From NCBI GenBank assembly GCA_021845985.1, contig JAJZES010000003.1, positions 62,001 through 126,000 on the forward strand: a DNA stretch of 64,000 nucleotides. The letters run 5' to 3'. Source of the DNA: Pseudomonadota bacterium (GTDB taxonomy: Bacteria; Pseudomonadota; Alphaproteobacteria; Acetobacterales; Acetobacteraceae). Positions 27,684 through 37,248 of the stretch are shown here, one piece after another. Under the pieces are notes generated by a model, which saw nothing but the letters and a program-made list of their open reading frames with translations, did no database searches and was not told the DNA's origin. Position 1 is the stretch's first letter, and each line of letters starts with the position of its first letter. The translations under genes and the position numbers were made by a program.

Positions 27684-29078
27684 ATGTGTCCGCTCGATGC
27701 CGTGGTCGGGGGCGCCACGTCCTATCTCGCCGATGCGGCGCTGCTCGGCGACGAGGTGGTGGCGCGGGTGCGCATCGACATCGGGCCGGACGGCAGCATC
27801 GCCGCGCTCGGCCGCAATGCCGAGCCGGATGGTGCCGTCGAGCATCTCCCCGGCCTCGTCGTGCCGGGCATCGCCAATCTGCACAGCCACAGTTTCCAGC
27901 GCGCGATGGCCGGGCTTGCCGAACGCGCGGGGCCGCAGGGCGACACGTTCTGGCGCTGGCGGGAGGTCATGTATCGCTTTCTCGCCGCCCTCGGGCCGGA
28001 GGATGTGCAGGCCATCGCCGCGCAAAGCTATGCCGAGGGATTGCTGCACGGCTACACCTCGGTTGGCGAGTTCCATTACCTGCATAATGCGCCGGACGGA
28101 TCGCCCTACGCCGATCCGGCGGAACTGGCGTTGCGCATCGCCGCGGCGGCGGAGGCGGCGGGTGTCGGGCTGCGGCTGCTGCCGGTGCTGTACCGGCAGG
28201 GCGGCTTCGGCGGCGCGCCGCCGACCGACGGGCAGCGCCGCTTCGTGCTCGACCGCGATGCCTATGCGCGGCTCTGCACCGACATGGCGCGGCTGTTGCC
28301 GGTCGGCGTGGCGCCGCACTCGCTGCGCGCGGTGGGGCCGGAGGAACTGCGCTTTGCCGTGGCACTGGCCGATGCGCTGGCGCCGGCGACGCCGCTGCAC
28401 ATCCACCTTGCCGAGCAGGAGCGCGAGGTTGCCGACTGCCTCGCCTGGAGCGGGGCGCGGCCGGTTGAATGGCTGCTCGATCACGCCGCGGTCGGGCCGC
28501 GCTGGTGCGCGGTGCATGCGACGCACCTGACCGGGGCGGAACTGGCGCGGCTGGCCGCCAGCGGCGCCGTGGCCGGGTTGTGCCAGACCACCGAGGCCAA
28601 TCTCGGCGACGGGATTTTCCCGCTGCGCCACTGGCTCGACCACGGCGGCCGGTTCGGCATCGGCACCGACAGCAACGTCTCGGCCAGTCCGATCGAGGAG
28701 TTGCGCTGGCTGGAATATGTCCGCCGGCTGGAGCGGCGGGCGCGCAATGTCAGCGAGACGGTGCCGGGCGCTTCGGTGGCGGCCGGGCTGCTGCGGCGGG
28801 CGGCGGCGGGCGGTGCGCAGGCGCTCGGGCGCGCCAGCGGCAGCATCGCCGTCGGGCAGCTTGCCGATCTGCTGGTGCTGGACCCTGAACATCCGGCGCT
28901 GCTCGGGCGGCAGGGTGTGGCGCTGCTGGATGCCTGGGTGTTCAGCGGCAACGCGACGCCGGTGCGTCATGTCATGGTCGGCGGCGCCTGGGTGGTACGG
29001 CACGGCGCGCATCTGCGCGGACCGCAGATCGCGGCGGCGTTCGCCCGCAGCATGCGGCGGCTGGCCGACGGGCTTTAG
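27684..29078 (+). CDS. hutF: Formimidoylglutamate deiminase HutF
   Basis: HutF deiminates N-formimino-L-glutamate to N-formyl-L-glutamate and ammonia in the five-step histidine degradation route. The 464-residue amidohydrolase has the zinc motif NLHSHSFQRAMAG, the phrase FHYLHNAPDGSPYADP typical of HutF, HIHLAEQEREV, and the catalytic Asp region GIGTDSNVSASPIEELRWLEY. No other hut gene (hutU, hutH, hutI, hutG) lies in the window, so the remaining steps would have to be encoded elsewhere. Confidence 0.92.
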   Translation: MCPLDAVVGGATSYLADAALLGDEVVARVRIDIGPDGSIAALGRNAEPDGAVEHLPGLVVPGIANLHSHSFQRAMAGLAERAGPQGDTFWRWREVMYRFLAALGPEDVQAIAAQSYAEGLLHGYTSVGEFHYLHNAPDGSPYADPAELALRIAAAAEAAGVGLRLLPVLYRQGGFGGAPPTDGQRRFVLDRDAYARLCTDMARLLPVGVAPHSLRAVGPEELRFAVALADALAPATPLHIHLAEQEREVADCLAWSGARPVEWLLDHAAVGPRWCAVHATHLTGAELARLAASGAVAGLCQTTEANLGDGIFPLRHWLDHGGRFGIGTDSNVSASPIEELRWLEYVRRLERRARNVSETVPGASVAAGLLRRAAAGGAQALGRASGSIAVGQLADLLVLDPEHPALLGRQGVALLDAWVFSGNATPVRHVMVGGAWVVRHGAHLRGPQIAAAFARSMRRLADGL

Positions 29079-29096
29079 CGGCGGCGCCGCGCCGCT
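29077..29096. terminator. Hairpin spanning two convergent stop codons
   Basis: AGCGGCG at 29077 pairs with CGCCGCT ending at 29096 around a six-base loop. It covers the hutF stop and the last base of the convergent MFS gene, so it could end transcription from both sides. No T-run is present. Confidence 0.3.
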
Positions 29097-30265
29097 CAGG
29101 CGGGACGGCGGAAGGTGGCGGCGGCGCCGGCGGACATGCCGAGAATGACGACGATGATGACGGCGACGCAGCCAGGCCAGCCGGCGCGGTGCCAGGCCGC
29201 GGCCGGCAACACCGCGCCGAGCGCGCCGCCGATGTAATAGACCGACACGTACAGCCCGACCGCGCTCGACCGGGCGCGCGCCACGGCAACCCCGATGAAG
29301 CCGAGCGCCAGCGCCTGGATGACGAACAATCCGGCGCCAGCCACCATCAGCCCGATGATCACCGCCGGCAGCGACGGCGCCAGCGTCAGCATCTCGCCGA
29401 CGATGGCGACCGCCGCACCGATCAGCGCAACACGCCGTCGGCCGATGCGCACGGCGAGCCGCGTGCCAAGCTGCGTGGTTACCGCGCCGACGAGATAGAC
29501 GGCGAAGACCGCGCCGGTGCCGGCCGGGGACAGCGAAAACGGCGGCGCGGCGAGGCGCAGATTGATGAAGGTGAAGGTGGCGACGACGCTGAACAGCATG
29601 GCGGCGCCGACGCCGCAGGTGCCCCACAGCCGGCGGTTCGCCGCGTGCTCGCGCCAGCCGCGCCAGGTGGTGCCGATGGCGGCGGCGAAACTGCTGGCGA
29701 TCGGGCGGAAACGCCGCTCGCGCGGCAGCATCACCCCGATCAGCAGCGTCAGCGCCGCGGTGACAACGGCGATGCTGGCGAAACCGAAACGCCAGCCGCC
29801 GAGATCGGCGGCGATGCCGGTGATGAAGCGGCCGGCGAAGCCGCCGGTGACGCAGCCGGCCGAATAGGTGCCGGCGACGCGGATGGCGCGCGGCCCGTCG
29901 CACTCATCGCCGATATAGGCGACGGTGACGGTGAACACGAATGGCAGTAACAGGCCCTGGATGAAGCGCCAGACCAGCAGCGTGGCGAAGCTGCCGGCGC
30001 TGGCGACGAACAGCGTCGGCACGATCAACAGACCGCAGGCGGCGACGATCAGCCGTTTGCGCCCGAGCAGGTCGGAGATGGCGCCGGCGAACGGCGCCAC
30101 CAGGGCAATGGCGAACAGCGAGGCGGTGATCGCCTGCCCGGTCTCGGCCGGCGCCACCCCGAAGGCGGCGGCGAGCGACGGCAGGATTGCCTGCGGCGTG
30201 TAGAGATTGAGGAAACTTGCGATGCCGGCGGCGGCGACCGCGACCGCGACGCGGTCGATCGCCAC
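29096..30265 (-). CDS. Major facilitator superfamily transporter
   Basis: A 389-residue inner-membrane carrier with twelve predicted hydrophobic helices. The loop 2-3 signature is AGAISDLLGRKRLIV, and LLVWRFIQGLLLPFVFTVTV matches the fourth/fifth helix of drug/arabinose efflux MFS members (YnfM-like). Start is GTG 30265, three bases after the stop of the sugar permease gene, so it is read with the ABC operon. It may export an intermediate or analogue of that substrate, but this is a guess. Confidence 0.87.
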   Translation of the reverse strand: MAIDRVAVAVAAAGIASFLNLYTPQAILPSLAAAFGVAPAETGQAITASLFAIALVAPFAGAISDLLGRKRLIVAACGLLIVPTLFVASAGSFATLLVWRFIQGLLLPFVFTVTVAYIGDECDGPRAIRVAGTYSAGCVTGGFAGRFITGIAADLGGWRFGFASIAVVTAALTLLIGVMLPRERRFRPIASSFAAAIGTTWRGWREHAANRRLWGTCGVGAAMLFSVVATFTFINLRLAAPPFSLSPAGTGAVFAVYLVGAVTTQLGTRLAVRIGRRRVALIGAAVAIVGEMLTLAPSLPAVIIGLMVAGAGLFVIQALALGFIGVAVARARSSAVGLYVSVYYIGGALGAVLPAAAWHRAGWPGCVAVIIVVILGMSAGAAATFRRPA

Positions 30266-30268
30266 CCG

Positions 30269-31231
30269 CTACCGGCCGCGGCGGCGCAACTGGTCGAAAT
30301 AGACGATCACGATGATCAGGCCCCCGGTGATGATAAGCTGCCAGAACGGATTGACGTTCAGCAGATTGGCACCGTTGTTGATGGTTGTCAGCAGAATGCT
30401 GCCGAGCAGCGGGCCATGGATGCTGCCGACGGCGCCGAACAGGCTGGTGCCGCCGATCACCGAGGAGGCGATGGACTGCAGCTCCCAGCCCTGGCCGGTG
30501 GTGGCGTTGCCGATGCCGATGCGCGAGGTGGTGAGGATGCCGGCGAAGGCGGCGAAGGTGGACGACAGCGTATAGGCGACATAGAGCATGGCGTTGACGC
30601 TGACGCCCGACAGCCGCGCCGCCTCGCGGTTGCTGCCGATGGCGAACAAATAGCGGCCCCAGCGCGACAGATGCAGGAACACGAACGACGGCACGGCGAC
30701 GACGATCACCATCCAGAACAGGTTGGGAATGCCGATCAGCGCGCCGCGCGAAAACCCGGTGAAGCTGTCATTGTCGATCGAGATCGAGCTGCCGTTGGTC
30801 ATCAGCAGCCCGATGCCGCGCAGCGCCGTCAGCGTCGCCAGCGTCATGATGAACGGCGGCAGACCGAGCCTGATGACGCCGAAGGCGTGGAACATGCCGA
30901 TGGCGACGCCAACCAGCAGCGTCAGCACAATGGCCACCGACACCGGCACATGCGCTTGCAGCAGCAGCGAGATGATGACGCCGGCGAAGCCGAGCACGGT
31001 GCCGACCGACAGGTCGATGCCGGCGGTGATGATGACGAAGGTCTGACCGATGGCAATAACCGCCCAGATCGACGCCTGGCGCATCAGATTGGTCAGGTTG
31101 TTTTCGGTCATGAACGTGTCGGTGCTGACCGACAGCGCCGCCCACATCAGCAACAGCAGACCGAGCAGCGTCAGGCTGAGCAGCAGGTTGAGACGGGCCT
31201 GCGGCTTGGATTTGGCGGCGCTGTCGCTCAC
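30269..31231 (-). CDS. Sugar ABC transporter permease (RbsC/BPD_transp_2 family)
   Basis: This 320-residue integral membrane protein forms the channel of a CUT2-type sugar importer. The family fingerprint is seen in FVIITAGIDLSVGTVLGFAG, PPFIMTLATLTALRGIG, GSNREAARLSGVSVN and VIGGTSLFGAVGSIHGPLLG. It is 43 bp downstream of its ATPase. A single permease would act as homodimer, as in the ribose system. Confidence 0.93.
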   Translation of the reverse strand: MSDSAAKSKPQARLNLLLSLTLLGLLLLMWAALSVSTDTFMTENNLTNLMRQASIWAVIAIGQTFVIITAGIDLSVGTVLGFAGVIISLLLQAHVPVSVAIVLTLLVGVAIGMFHAFGVIRLGLPPFIMTLATLTALRGIGLLMTNGSSISIDNDSFTGFSRGALIGIPNLFWMVIVVAVPSFVFLHLSRWGRYLFAIGSNREAARLSGVSVNAMLYVAYTLSSTFAAFAGILTTSRIGIGNATTGQGWELQSIASSVIGGTSLFGAVGSIHGPLLGSILLTTINNGANLLNVNPFWQLIITGGLIIVIVYFDQLRRRGR

Positions 31232-31274
31232 GCGCGGTTTCCTTCTGGGGGGCGGGACAGGCGGCGCTTCGCGG

Positions 31275-32804
31275 TCACACGCCGATCGCCTGGGTCAGAA
31301 TCGCCTCCATCGAGGCGCTCTTGAAGGCGTGGCTGGCGGCCAGCCGGCCGCGGCGGAACACATGCAGCGTGTCGGAGAGTTCGTACACTTCCGGCAGATA
31401 GGACGAGATCAGGATGATGCCGGCGCCGTTGCGCAGCAATTGCCCGAACAGGCGGTAGATCTCCTGCTTGGTGCCGACATCGACGCCGACCGTCGGCTCG
31501 TCGAAGATGAACAGTTCGGCGCCGTGGTTGAGCCATTTGCCGACGACGATCTTCTGCTGGTTGCCGCCCGACAGCGACGCCGCCGGGGTGGCGCGCGAGG
31601 CGGTGACGATGCGCAGATCGGCGATCTGCTTTTCCGCCGCCGCGGCTTCGGCGCTGCGGCTGATGGTGACGCCGCGGGTCAGCCGTTCGTACACGGTCAG
31701 GTTGATGTTGAGGCCGACGCCGAGATTGAGGCACAGGCCCTGATCGCGCCGGCTTTCCGGCACCAGCGCCATGCCGAGCCCGATCGCCTGTTTCTCATGG
31801 CGGATGTCAACCGGCTTGCCCTGCCAGGCGACGCTGCCGGCGGTGGCGCGGTGGCGGCCGAACAGCGTCTGGACGAATTCGCTACGCCCGGCCCCGATCA
31901 GCCCATACAGCCCGACGATCTGGCCGCGATCGACGGTCATCGACACCTCGGCAAAGCCCGGCCCGCTCAGACCATGCACATCGAGCAGCCGCGCCCCGTG
32001 CGGCACCGTCTCCTTGTGGTAGATCTGCTCGATCGAGCGGTTGCTCATGCCGCGGATCAGGCCCTGTTCGTCGATTTCGCCGATCCGGTGGGTGGAGATC
32101 AGGCTGCCGTCGCGCAGGATCGAGGCGCGGTCGGCCAGTTCGAACACTTCCTCCAGCCGGTGGCTGATATAGACGATGGTGACGCCCTCGGCCTTCAGCC
32201 GGCGGATCAGCGCAAACAACTGCGCCGCTTCCTGGCGGGTCAGATAGGCGGTGGGTTCGTCGAAGATGAGGAAACGCACGCCACGGATCGCCGCGCGGGC
32301 GGTGGCGACGAGCTGCTGCTGGCCGATGGTCAGCGACGACAGCACCACCTCGGCCGGCACCGAGAAGCCGAGATCGGCGAGTGCCCGCCGCGCCTCGCGC
32401 AGCATATCGCGTCCCTTGAGCAGGCCGAAGCGGGTGCGCTCATCGCCAAGAAACAGATTCGCCGCGACCGTCAGATGCGGACACAACACGACTTCCTGAT
32501 GCACCGCGTTGATGCCGAGGGCGAGCGCATCCTGCGGCCCGGTCAGCTCGATGACCCGACCTTCCCAGCGCATTTCACCGGCGGATTTCAGATGCACGCC
32601 GGTCAGCAGCTTGATCAGCGTCGATTTGCCGGCGCCGTTTTCGCCGACGATGGCGTGGATTTCGCCGCGCTCGAACGCCAGCGTCACCGTTTTCAGCGCA
32701 TGCGTGCCGGTGAACCGCTTGTCGAGGCCACGCAGGTCCAGCAACACAGATGACTCGGCCGGACCGCCCTGCGCTGCAGGGCGGTCCATCATGCCAGTCG
32801 CCAT
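31275..32804 (-). CDS. Sugar ABC transporter ATP-binding protein (double ATPase, RbsA/MglA type)
   Basis: This 509-residue protein contains two ATP-binding cassettes in one chain. The first has Walker A GENGAGKSTLIKLLTG, signature LTIGQQQLVATARA and Walker B FLIFDEPTAYLT. The second has a degenerate Walker A (GLIGAGRSEFVQ), a good signature SLSGGNQQKIVVGKWL and FIFDEPTVGVDV, as in RbsA and MglA. It starts 7 bp after the binding-protein stop and drives CUT2-family uptake of a pentose or hexose. Confidence 0.94.
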   Translation of the reverse strand: MATGMMDRPAAQGGPAESSVLLDLRGLDKRFTGTHALKTVTLAFERGEIHAIVGENGAGKSTLIKLLTGVHLKSAGEMRWEGRVIELTGPQDALALGINAVHQEVVLCPHLTVAANLFLGDERTRFGLLKGRDMLREARRALADLGFSVPAEVVLSSLTIGQQQLVATARAAIRGVRFLIFDEPTAYLTRQEAAQLFALIRRLKAEGVTIVYISHRLEEVFELADRASILRDGSLISTHRIGEIDEQGLIRGMSNRSIEQIYHKETVPHGARLLDVHGLSGPGFAEVSMTVDRGQIVGLYGLIGAGRSEFVQTLFGRHRATAGSVAWQGKPVDIRHEKQAIGLGMALVPESRRDQGLCLNLGVGLNINLTVYERLTRGVTISRSAEAAAAEKQIADLRIVTASRATPAASLSGGNQQKIVVGKWLNHGAELFIFDEPTVGVDVGTKQEIYRLFGQLLRNGAGIILISSYLPEVYELSDTLHVFRRGRLAASHAFKSASMEAILTQAIGV

Positions 32805-32811
32805 CGCGACC

Positions 32812-33777
32812 TTACTTCAGCTTCGGGTTCAGCAACTCCTGCGCCCGCGGCGAGTTCATGGTTGCCTTGGTGATCGCGGTCACCCCGGTATCGACGGTGG
32901 CCGGCACCGCCTCGCCCTTGGAGGCGGCGAGTGCCGTCTTGATGCCGTCATAGCCCATGCGGTACGGATCCTGCACCACCAGGGCGTAGATCACGCCCTG
33001 CTTGAGCAGACCGACCAGCTTGTCGTCGCTGTCGAAGGCGACCAGCTTGACCTTGTCCTGCGCCTTGTTCTCGGCGACCGCCTGGCCGGCGCCCTGGCCC
33101 ATGATCAGGTTGTCGGCGAACACGCCGCGCAGCTTCGGATTGGCGGTGATCAGGTCGGTCATGATGTTGAGACCGGTGGTCGCCTGTCCGTCGGCCACCT
33201 TGTCGGCGACCAGCTTGAGACCGGGAAACTTCGCCGCGATCTCCTTCTTGAAGCCGGCGACGCGCTGATCGAGCGAACCGACGCCGGGCAGCGAGTTGAT
33301 GATCGCCACCTCGCCCTCGGCCTTGCCATAGGTCGCGGTGATCGCCGCGCCGAGCGCATCGGCGGCAACTTCGCCGCCCTTGACGTTGTCGGTGGTCAGG
33401 AACGAGGTGAACGCCTTGCTGTCGGCGGCGGAATCGATGCCGATGATCTTGACCTTCTTGGCCGCCTCGTCGATCGGCTTGCCGAGTGCCTTGAACTGGG
33501 TCGGCGAAATCACGATCGCCGCCGGATGCTCGGAGACGGCATTCTCCAGGATGGAGATCTGGCCGTTGATGTCACTCTCCGACTGGGCGCCGAGTTCCGG
33601 CACATTGACGTGCAGATCCTTGCCGGCCTTGCGCGCGCCGGCGAGCACGATCTGCCAGTAGAACGAGGTGGTGTCCTTGACGATGATGGGGATCTTCGGC
33701 TCCTGCGCCCTCGCGCCGGTTCCCAGTCCGAGCGATGCGACGGATGCCACCACGGACGCGATCAACAGCTTTTTCAT
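32812..33777 (-). CDS. Periplasmic sugar-binding protein of the CUT2 ABC importer
   Basis: The 321-residue protein starts with a signal peptide (MKKLLIASVVASVASLG, cleavage near ARAQ) and has the periplasmic binding protein type I pattern IPIIVKDTTSFYWQIVLAGA, VKIIGIDSAADSK, NIMTDLITANPKLRGVFADN and KLVAFDSDDKLVGLLKQG. ATG 33777 is preceded by GGGAGGGAAGCG. Highest expression of the operon is expected here because a long leader (33778-33871) separates it from marR. The bound sugar is unknown; the nearby galM favours an aldose. Confidence 0.92.
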   Translation of the reverse strand: MKKLLIASVVASVASLGLGTGARAQEPKIPIIVKDTTSFYWQIVLAGARKAGKDLHVNVPELGAQSESDINGQISILENAVSEHPAAIVISPTQFKALGKPIDEAAKKVKIIGIDSAADSKAFTSFLTTDNVKGGEVAADALGAAITATYGKAEGEVAIINSLPGVGSLDQRVAGFKKEIAAKFPGLKLVADKVADGQATTGLNIMTDLITANPKLRGVFADNLIMGQGAGQAVAENKAQDKVKLVAFDSDDKLVGLLKQGVIYALVVQDPYRMGYDGIKTALAASKGEAVPATVDTGVTAITKATMNSPRAQELLNPKLK

Positions 33778-33871
33778 ACGCTTCCCTCCCGGTCTCCAGG
33801 CTTGGACCTTAACTGCTTCTATGCCGGTGCCCGGGGCGAAAATCAATCCGCCGGGGCGCTAATTGTCGGCC

Positions 33872-34228
33872 TTATTGCGCCTCCCGCCGGGCATCGGCGA
33901 CGCCGGCGACAATGCCGCGCAAATCATCGAGCAGCCGCCAGCCGGCGTCGGTGCGCTCCACCAGCACGCTGCGCCGGTCGGCTTGGTCGGGGACGCGGCG
34001 GGTCAGGTCCAGCTCGCCGAGCTTGTCGAGCGAGCGGGTGATGACCGATTTGGAGACGTTGAGATCGGCGGCGAGGCCGCGCACCGTATGCGCCTGATCT
34101 TTCAGGTAACAGGTCAGATAGACGGCCAGTTGGTGCGCCGAGAGGGCCGGCCCGTCACGCCGCACCAGCGACACGATCACCTCGCGCAGCATGCGCACGG
34201 CAAGATCGGGTGGCGAGATTTGATCCAT
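33872..34228 (-). CDS. MarR-like winged-helix regulator
   Basis: This 118-residue protein has a MarR-type DNA-binding core: LSAHQLAVYLTCYLK, HTVRGLAADLNVSKSVITRS as recognition helix, and the wing RRVPDQADRRSVLVERTDAG. The ATG at 34228 follows AAGGA; a TTG two codons earlier is open too. It lies between galM and the sugar ABC genes on the same strand and is the probable regulator of that set. It is clearly a paralogue of the regulator at 42757 (shared LVRRDG, TARQL/SAHQL, RRSVLV/RRRVLV blocks). Confidence 0.85.
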   Translation of the reverse strand: MDQISPPDLAVRMLREVIVSLVRRDGPALSAHQLAVYLTCYLKDQAHTVRGLAADLNVSKSVITRSLDKLGELDLTRRVPDQADRRSVLVERTDAGWRLLDDLRGIVAGVADARREAQ

Positions 34229-34447
34229 ATGCAAGTCCTTTTATCGCGGCGCCGGGAGGCGCCCGGTTACGCGCGGCGCAAACCGTTATCGAGAGGTGGC
34301 GGGAACGATGAAGCGTATGCGGCGTCAGGCTTGAGTCGCGGAATTATTTCCTCTGAGCGTAAAGCGTGCCACTGCCCGGCACCAGTGCGCGGTCCTGAAA
34401 ACCCGACACGTTGCGCCAACGCCGGGATGCCTCGGCCGGTTCGTGCG

Positions 34448-35452
34448 CTACGTGGCAACGAAACGATAGACCGTGCGCGACCAAAACAAGACCCCCGGCC
34501 GCAGCACCGTCGAGGGAAACGCCGGCTGGTTCGGGCTGTCCGGGAAATGCTGAGTTTCGAGGCAAAGTCCGGTGCGCCAGGCGAACGGCTCGCCGCCCAG
34601 GAAATTGCCGCTGTAGAATTGCACCGCCGGCTCCGTGGTCAGCACCTCCATGACGATTCCCTCGGCGCTGACGCGCGCCGCCGGGCGCGGCGTGGTGCGC
34701 GGCGCATCGGCCAGCACGAAGCAATGGTCGAAGCCGCCGCCGAGGCGCAGTTGCGCGTCATCGACGCCGATCCGCGCGCCGATGCGCACCTCCTCGCGCA
34801 GATCAAACGGCGTGCCGGCGACCGGCACCACCGCCCCGGTCGGGATCAGCGCCGCATCGACCGGCAGCATGCGGTCGGCGGCGATGGCGATGGCATGGTC
34901 CATCACCGTGCCGGCGCCGGCGAGGTTGAAATAGGCGTGGTTGGTCAGGTTGAGCACGGTCGGCGCGTCCGTCGTCGCCTCGTAATCGATGCTGAGCGCG
35001 CCGCCGTTCAGCCGGTAGCGGACGCGCACCTCCAGCCGTCCGGGAAACCCCTGGTCGCCATCCGGGCTGACCAGTGACAGCAGCAGGTCCGGCCCGTCCG
35101 GCTCGGCCTGCCAGATCCGCGCGGCGAAACCGTCCACCCCGCCATGCAGCGTGTTGCCGCCGTTGTTGACCGACAGCCGGTGCTCCCGCCCGTCGAGGCT
35201 GAAGCGGCCGCCGGCGATGCGGTTGGCATAGCGTCCGGCGATGGCGCCGAGATGCGCGGCATCGGCGAGATACGGCTCCAGCCGGTCATGCCCGAGGGTG
35301 ACGTTACGCACCCCCGCCGCCACCGGCACCTCCAGCGCCGCCAACCGGGCGCCGTATTGCAGGATGGTCGCGCTGACACCGGTGGAATCGCGCAGTGTAT
35401 AGGCATGCACAGATGTACCGTCTGGCATGCGCCCGAAAAGATGCGACTGCAT
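34448..35452 (-). CDS. galM: Aldose 1-epimerase GalM
   Basis: GalM interconverts alpha and beta anomers of aldoses. The 334-residue beta-sandwich protein has GRYANRIAGGRFSLDG, the catalytic His region NLTNHAYFNLAG, GFDHCFVL and the catalytic Glu in LCLETQHFPDSPNQPAFPS. ATG 35452 starts MQSHLFGRMPDG. It is upstream of marR and the sugar ABC operon on the same strand (219-bp gap 34229-34447 with no gene seen), which supports an aldose as the imported sugar. Confidence 0.94.
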   Translation of the reverse strand: MQSHLFGRMPDGTSVHAYTLRDSTGVSATILQYGARLAALEVPVAAGVRNVTLGHDRLEPYLADAAHLGAIAGRYANRIAGGRFSLDGREHRLSVNNGGNTLHGGVDGFAARIWQAEPDGPDLLLSLVSPDGDQGFPGRLEVRVRYRLNGGALSIDYEATTDAPTVLNLTNHAYFNLAGAGTVMDHAIAIAADRMLPVDAALIPTGAVVPVAGTPFDLREEVRIGARIGVDDAQLRLGGGFDHCFVLADAPRTTPRPAARVSAEGIVMEVLTTEPAVQFYSGNFLGGEPFAWRTGLCLETQHFPDSPNQPAFPSTVLRPGVLFWSRTVYRFVAT

Positions 35453-35560
35453 CGGCGTTTTCTCCGGTCCCTGCCGTATCTTCGCCAGCGGCGACGCCGG
35501 GCACAAGCGTCCGCCGCAGGATGCGCCGTTTGCTGCCCGATCACGCCGCGGAGGAATGCC

Positions 35561-36349
35561 ATGACCGTGCAGGTCCCAGCCGAAATGTTGCGCCATGATA
35601 CCGACGGCGTCGCCTGGCTGACGATGAACCGGCCGGCGGCGCGCAACGCGCTGTCGGTGGGGCTGATGGCGGCGATGACCGGCGCGCTCGATGGCATCGC
35701 CGACGATCCGGCGGTGCGCGTGGTGGTGATCGGCGGCGCCGGCCCGGCATTCTGCGCCGGGCACGATCTGCGGGAGATGCGGCAGAACCCCGGGCGTGCC
35801 TTCACCGCCGCGCTGTTCGCGCAGTGCTCGGCGCTGATGACGCGCATCGTGCGCCTGCCCAAGCCGGTGATCGCGCGCGTCCACGGCATCGCCACCGCCG
35901 CCGGCTGTCAGTTGGTGGCGAGCTGCGATCTGGCGGTCGCGGCCGAGACCGCGCGCTTCGCCACGCCGGGGGTGCGCATCGGCCTGTTCTGCTCGACGCC
36001 GATGGTGGCGCTGTCGCGGGCGGTCGGCCGCAAGGCGGCGATGGAGATGCTGCTGACCGGGGACATGGTCGATGCGGCGCGGGCGCACGAGATCGGGCTG
36101 GTCAACCGGGTGGTGGCGGAGGCGGAGCTCGATGCGGCGGTCGCCGCCCTGGCCGGGCAGCTCGCCGCCAGCAGCAGCCTGACGCTGGCCATCGGCAAGG
36201 CGGCGTTCTACCGCCAGGCGGAGATGGACCTCGACGCCGCCTACGCCTATGCCGCCGAGACGATGACGCGCAACATGCAGGCGCGCGACGCCGCCGAGGG
36301 GATCGACGCCTTCCTGGAGAAGCGTGCCCCGGTGTGGACCGACCGCTGA
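35561..36349 (+). CDS. Enoyl-CoA hydratase/isomerase family protein
   Basis: A crotonase-fold protein of 262 residues. The oxyanion-hole motifs are FCAGHDLREMR and HGIATAAGCQLVASCDLAVA, and RFATPGVRIGLFCSTP follows. The glutamates used for hydration in classical crotonase are not both obvious (GLFCSTP replaces the usual region), so it may be a divergent member rather than a beta-oxidation hydratase. ATG 35561 follows GGAGGAA. It is divergent from galM and 9 bp before a VOC gene, likely one unit. Confidence 0.87.
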   Translation: MTVQVPAEMLRHDTDGVAWLTMNRPAARNALSVGLMAAMTGALDGIADDPAVRVVVIGGAGPAFCAGHDLREMRQNPGRAFTAALFAQCSALMTRIVRLPKPVIARVHGIATAAGCQLVASCDLAVAAETARFATPGVRIGLFCSTPMVALSRAVGRKAAMEMLLTGDMVDAARAHEIGLVNRVVAEAELDAAVAALAGQLAASSSLTLAIGKAAFYRQAEMDLDAAYAYAAETMTRNMQARDAAEGIDAFLEKRAPVWTDR

Positions 36350-36358
36350 GGAGGCAAC

Positions 36359-37240
36359 ATGGACCAGCCGCAGCAGGCGCCGGCGCGCTTCGACCGCACC
36401 GCCGAGGATGTCGGCAATATCGTCGAGTTCGGCCACGTCAACGTGCGCGTGCCGGACCAGTCGCTGGCGACGCTGTTCTACGTCAGCGGGCTGGGGCTGA
36501 CCCGCGACCCGTATTTAATGACCGGCACCAGCAACATGTGGATCAATGTCGGCACGTCGCAGTTTCATCTGCCGACCGGACCGGCGCAGGTGGTGCGCGG
36601 CGTCGTCGGGCTGGTGCTGCCCGATCTCGACGCGCTGCGGCAGCGGCTAAGCCGGGTGCGCCACGCGCTCGCCGGCAGCAGATTCGCGGTCGAGGATCGC
36701 GGCGACACGGTCGATGTCACCTGTCCCTGGGGCAACCGGCTGCGCTGCCATGCGCCCGCCCCGGCGTTCGGGCCGCTGGCGCTCGGCATCGTCTATGTCG
36801 CGTTCGACGCGCCGCCCGGCAGCGCCGGGCCGATCGCCCGCTTCTACCGCGACATCCTCGCCGCCCCGGCGCGGCATGCGGGGGACACGGTGCGCATCGG
36901 CGCGGGGGCGGATACGACGCTGATCTATCGCGAGACGGCGACGCCGCTCGGCGCCTATGACGGGCACCATGTGCAGATTTCGCTGGCCGATTTCTCCGGC
37001 CCGCATGAGCGGCTGCTGGCGCGCGGTCTGGTCTCGGAGGAGAGCGACCAGCATCAGTACCGCTTCCAGGCGCTCATCGACCTCGACACCGGCGCGCCGC
37101 TGATGGAGGTCGAGCACGAGGTGCGCAGCATGCGCCACCCGCTCTATTCCCGACTGCTGGTCAACCGCGACCCCGCAATCAGCAATCTGCGCTATGCGCC
37201 CGGTCATGACGCGGCGCGCTGGAGCGTGCTCGAGGGCTGA
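36359..37240 (+). CDS. Two-domain VOC-superfamily protein
   Basis: A 293-residue protein with two vicinal-oxygen-chelate units. The first starts VEFGHVNVRVPDQSLATLFYVSGLGL, the second LGIVYVAFDAP...ARFYRDIL. GHHVQISLADFSGPHERL and LMEVEHEVRSMRHPLYSR close it. The fold suggests a metal-dependent dioxygenase or glyoxalase, but the function is not assigned. ATG 36359 follows GAGGAGG at the end of the enoyl-CoA hydratase gene, so both are co-expressed. Confidence 0.82.
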   Translation: MDQPQQAPARFDRTAEDVGNIVEFGHVNVRVPDQSLATLFYVSGLGLTRDPYLMTGTSNMWINVGTSQFHLPTGPAQVVRGVVGLVLPDLDALRQRLSRVRHALAGSRFAVEDRGDTVDVTCPWGNRLRCHAPAPAFGPLALGIVYVAFDAPPGSAGPIARFYRDILAAPARHAGDTVRIGAGADTTLIYRETATPLGAYDGHHVQISLADFSGPHERLLARGLVSEESDQHQYRFQALIDLDTGAPLMEVEHEVRSMRHPLYSRLLVNRDPAISNLRYAPGHDAARWSVLEG

Positions 37241-37248
37241 CAAAAGAA

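Noticed and set aside
34229-34447. A 63-codon minus-strand frame (34267-34458) between marR and galM
   Set aside because: It overlaps galM, has no ribosome site and no conserved-looking sequence. The gap is taken as non-coding.
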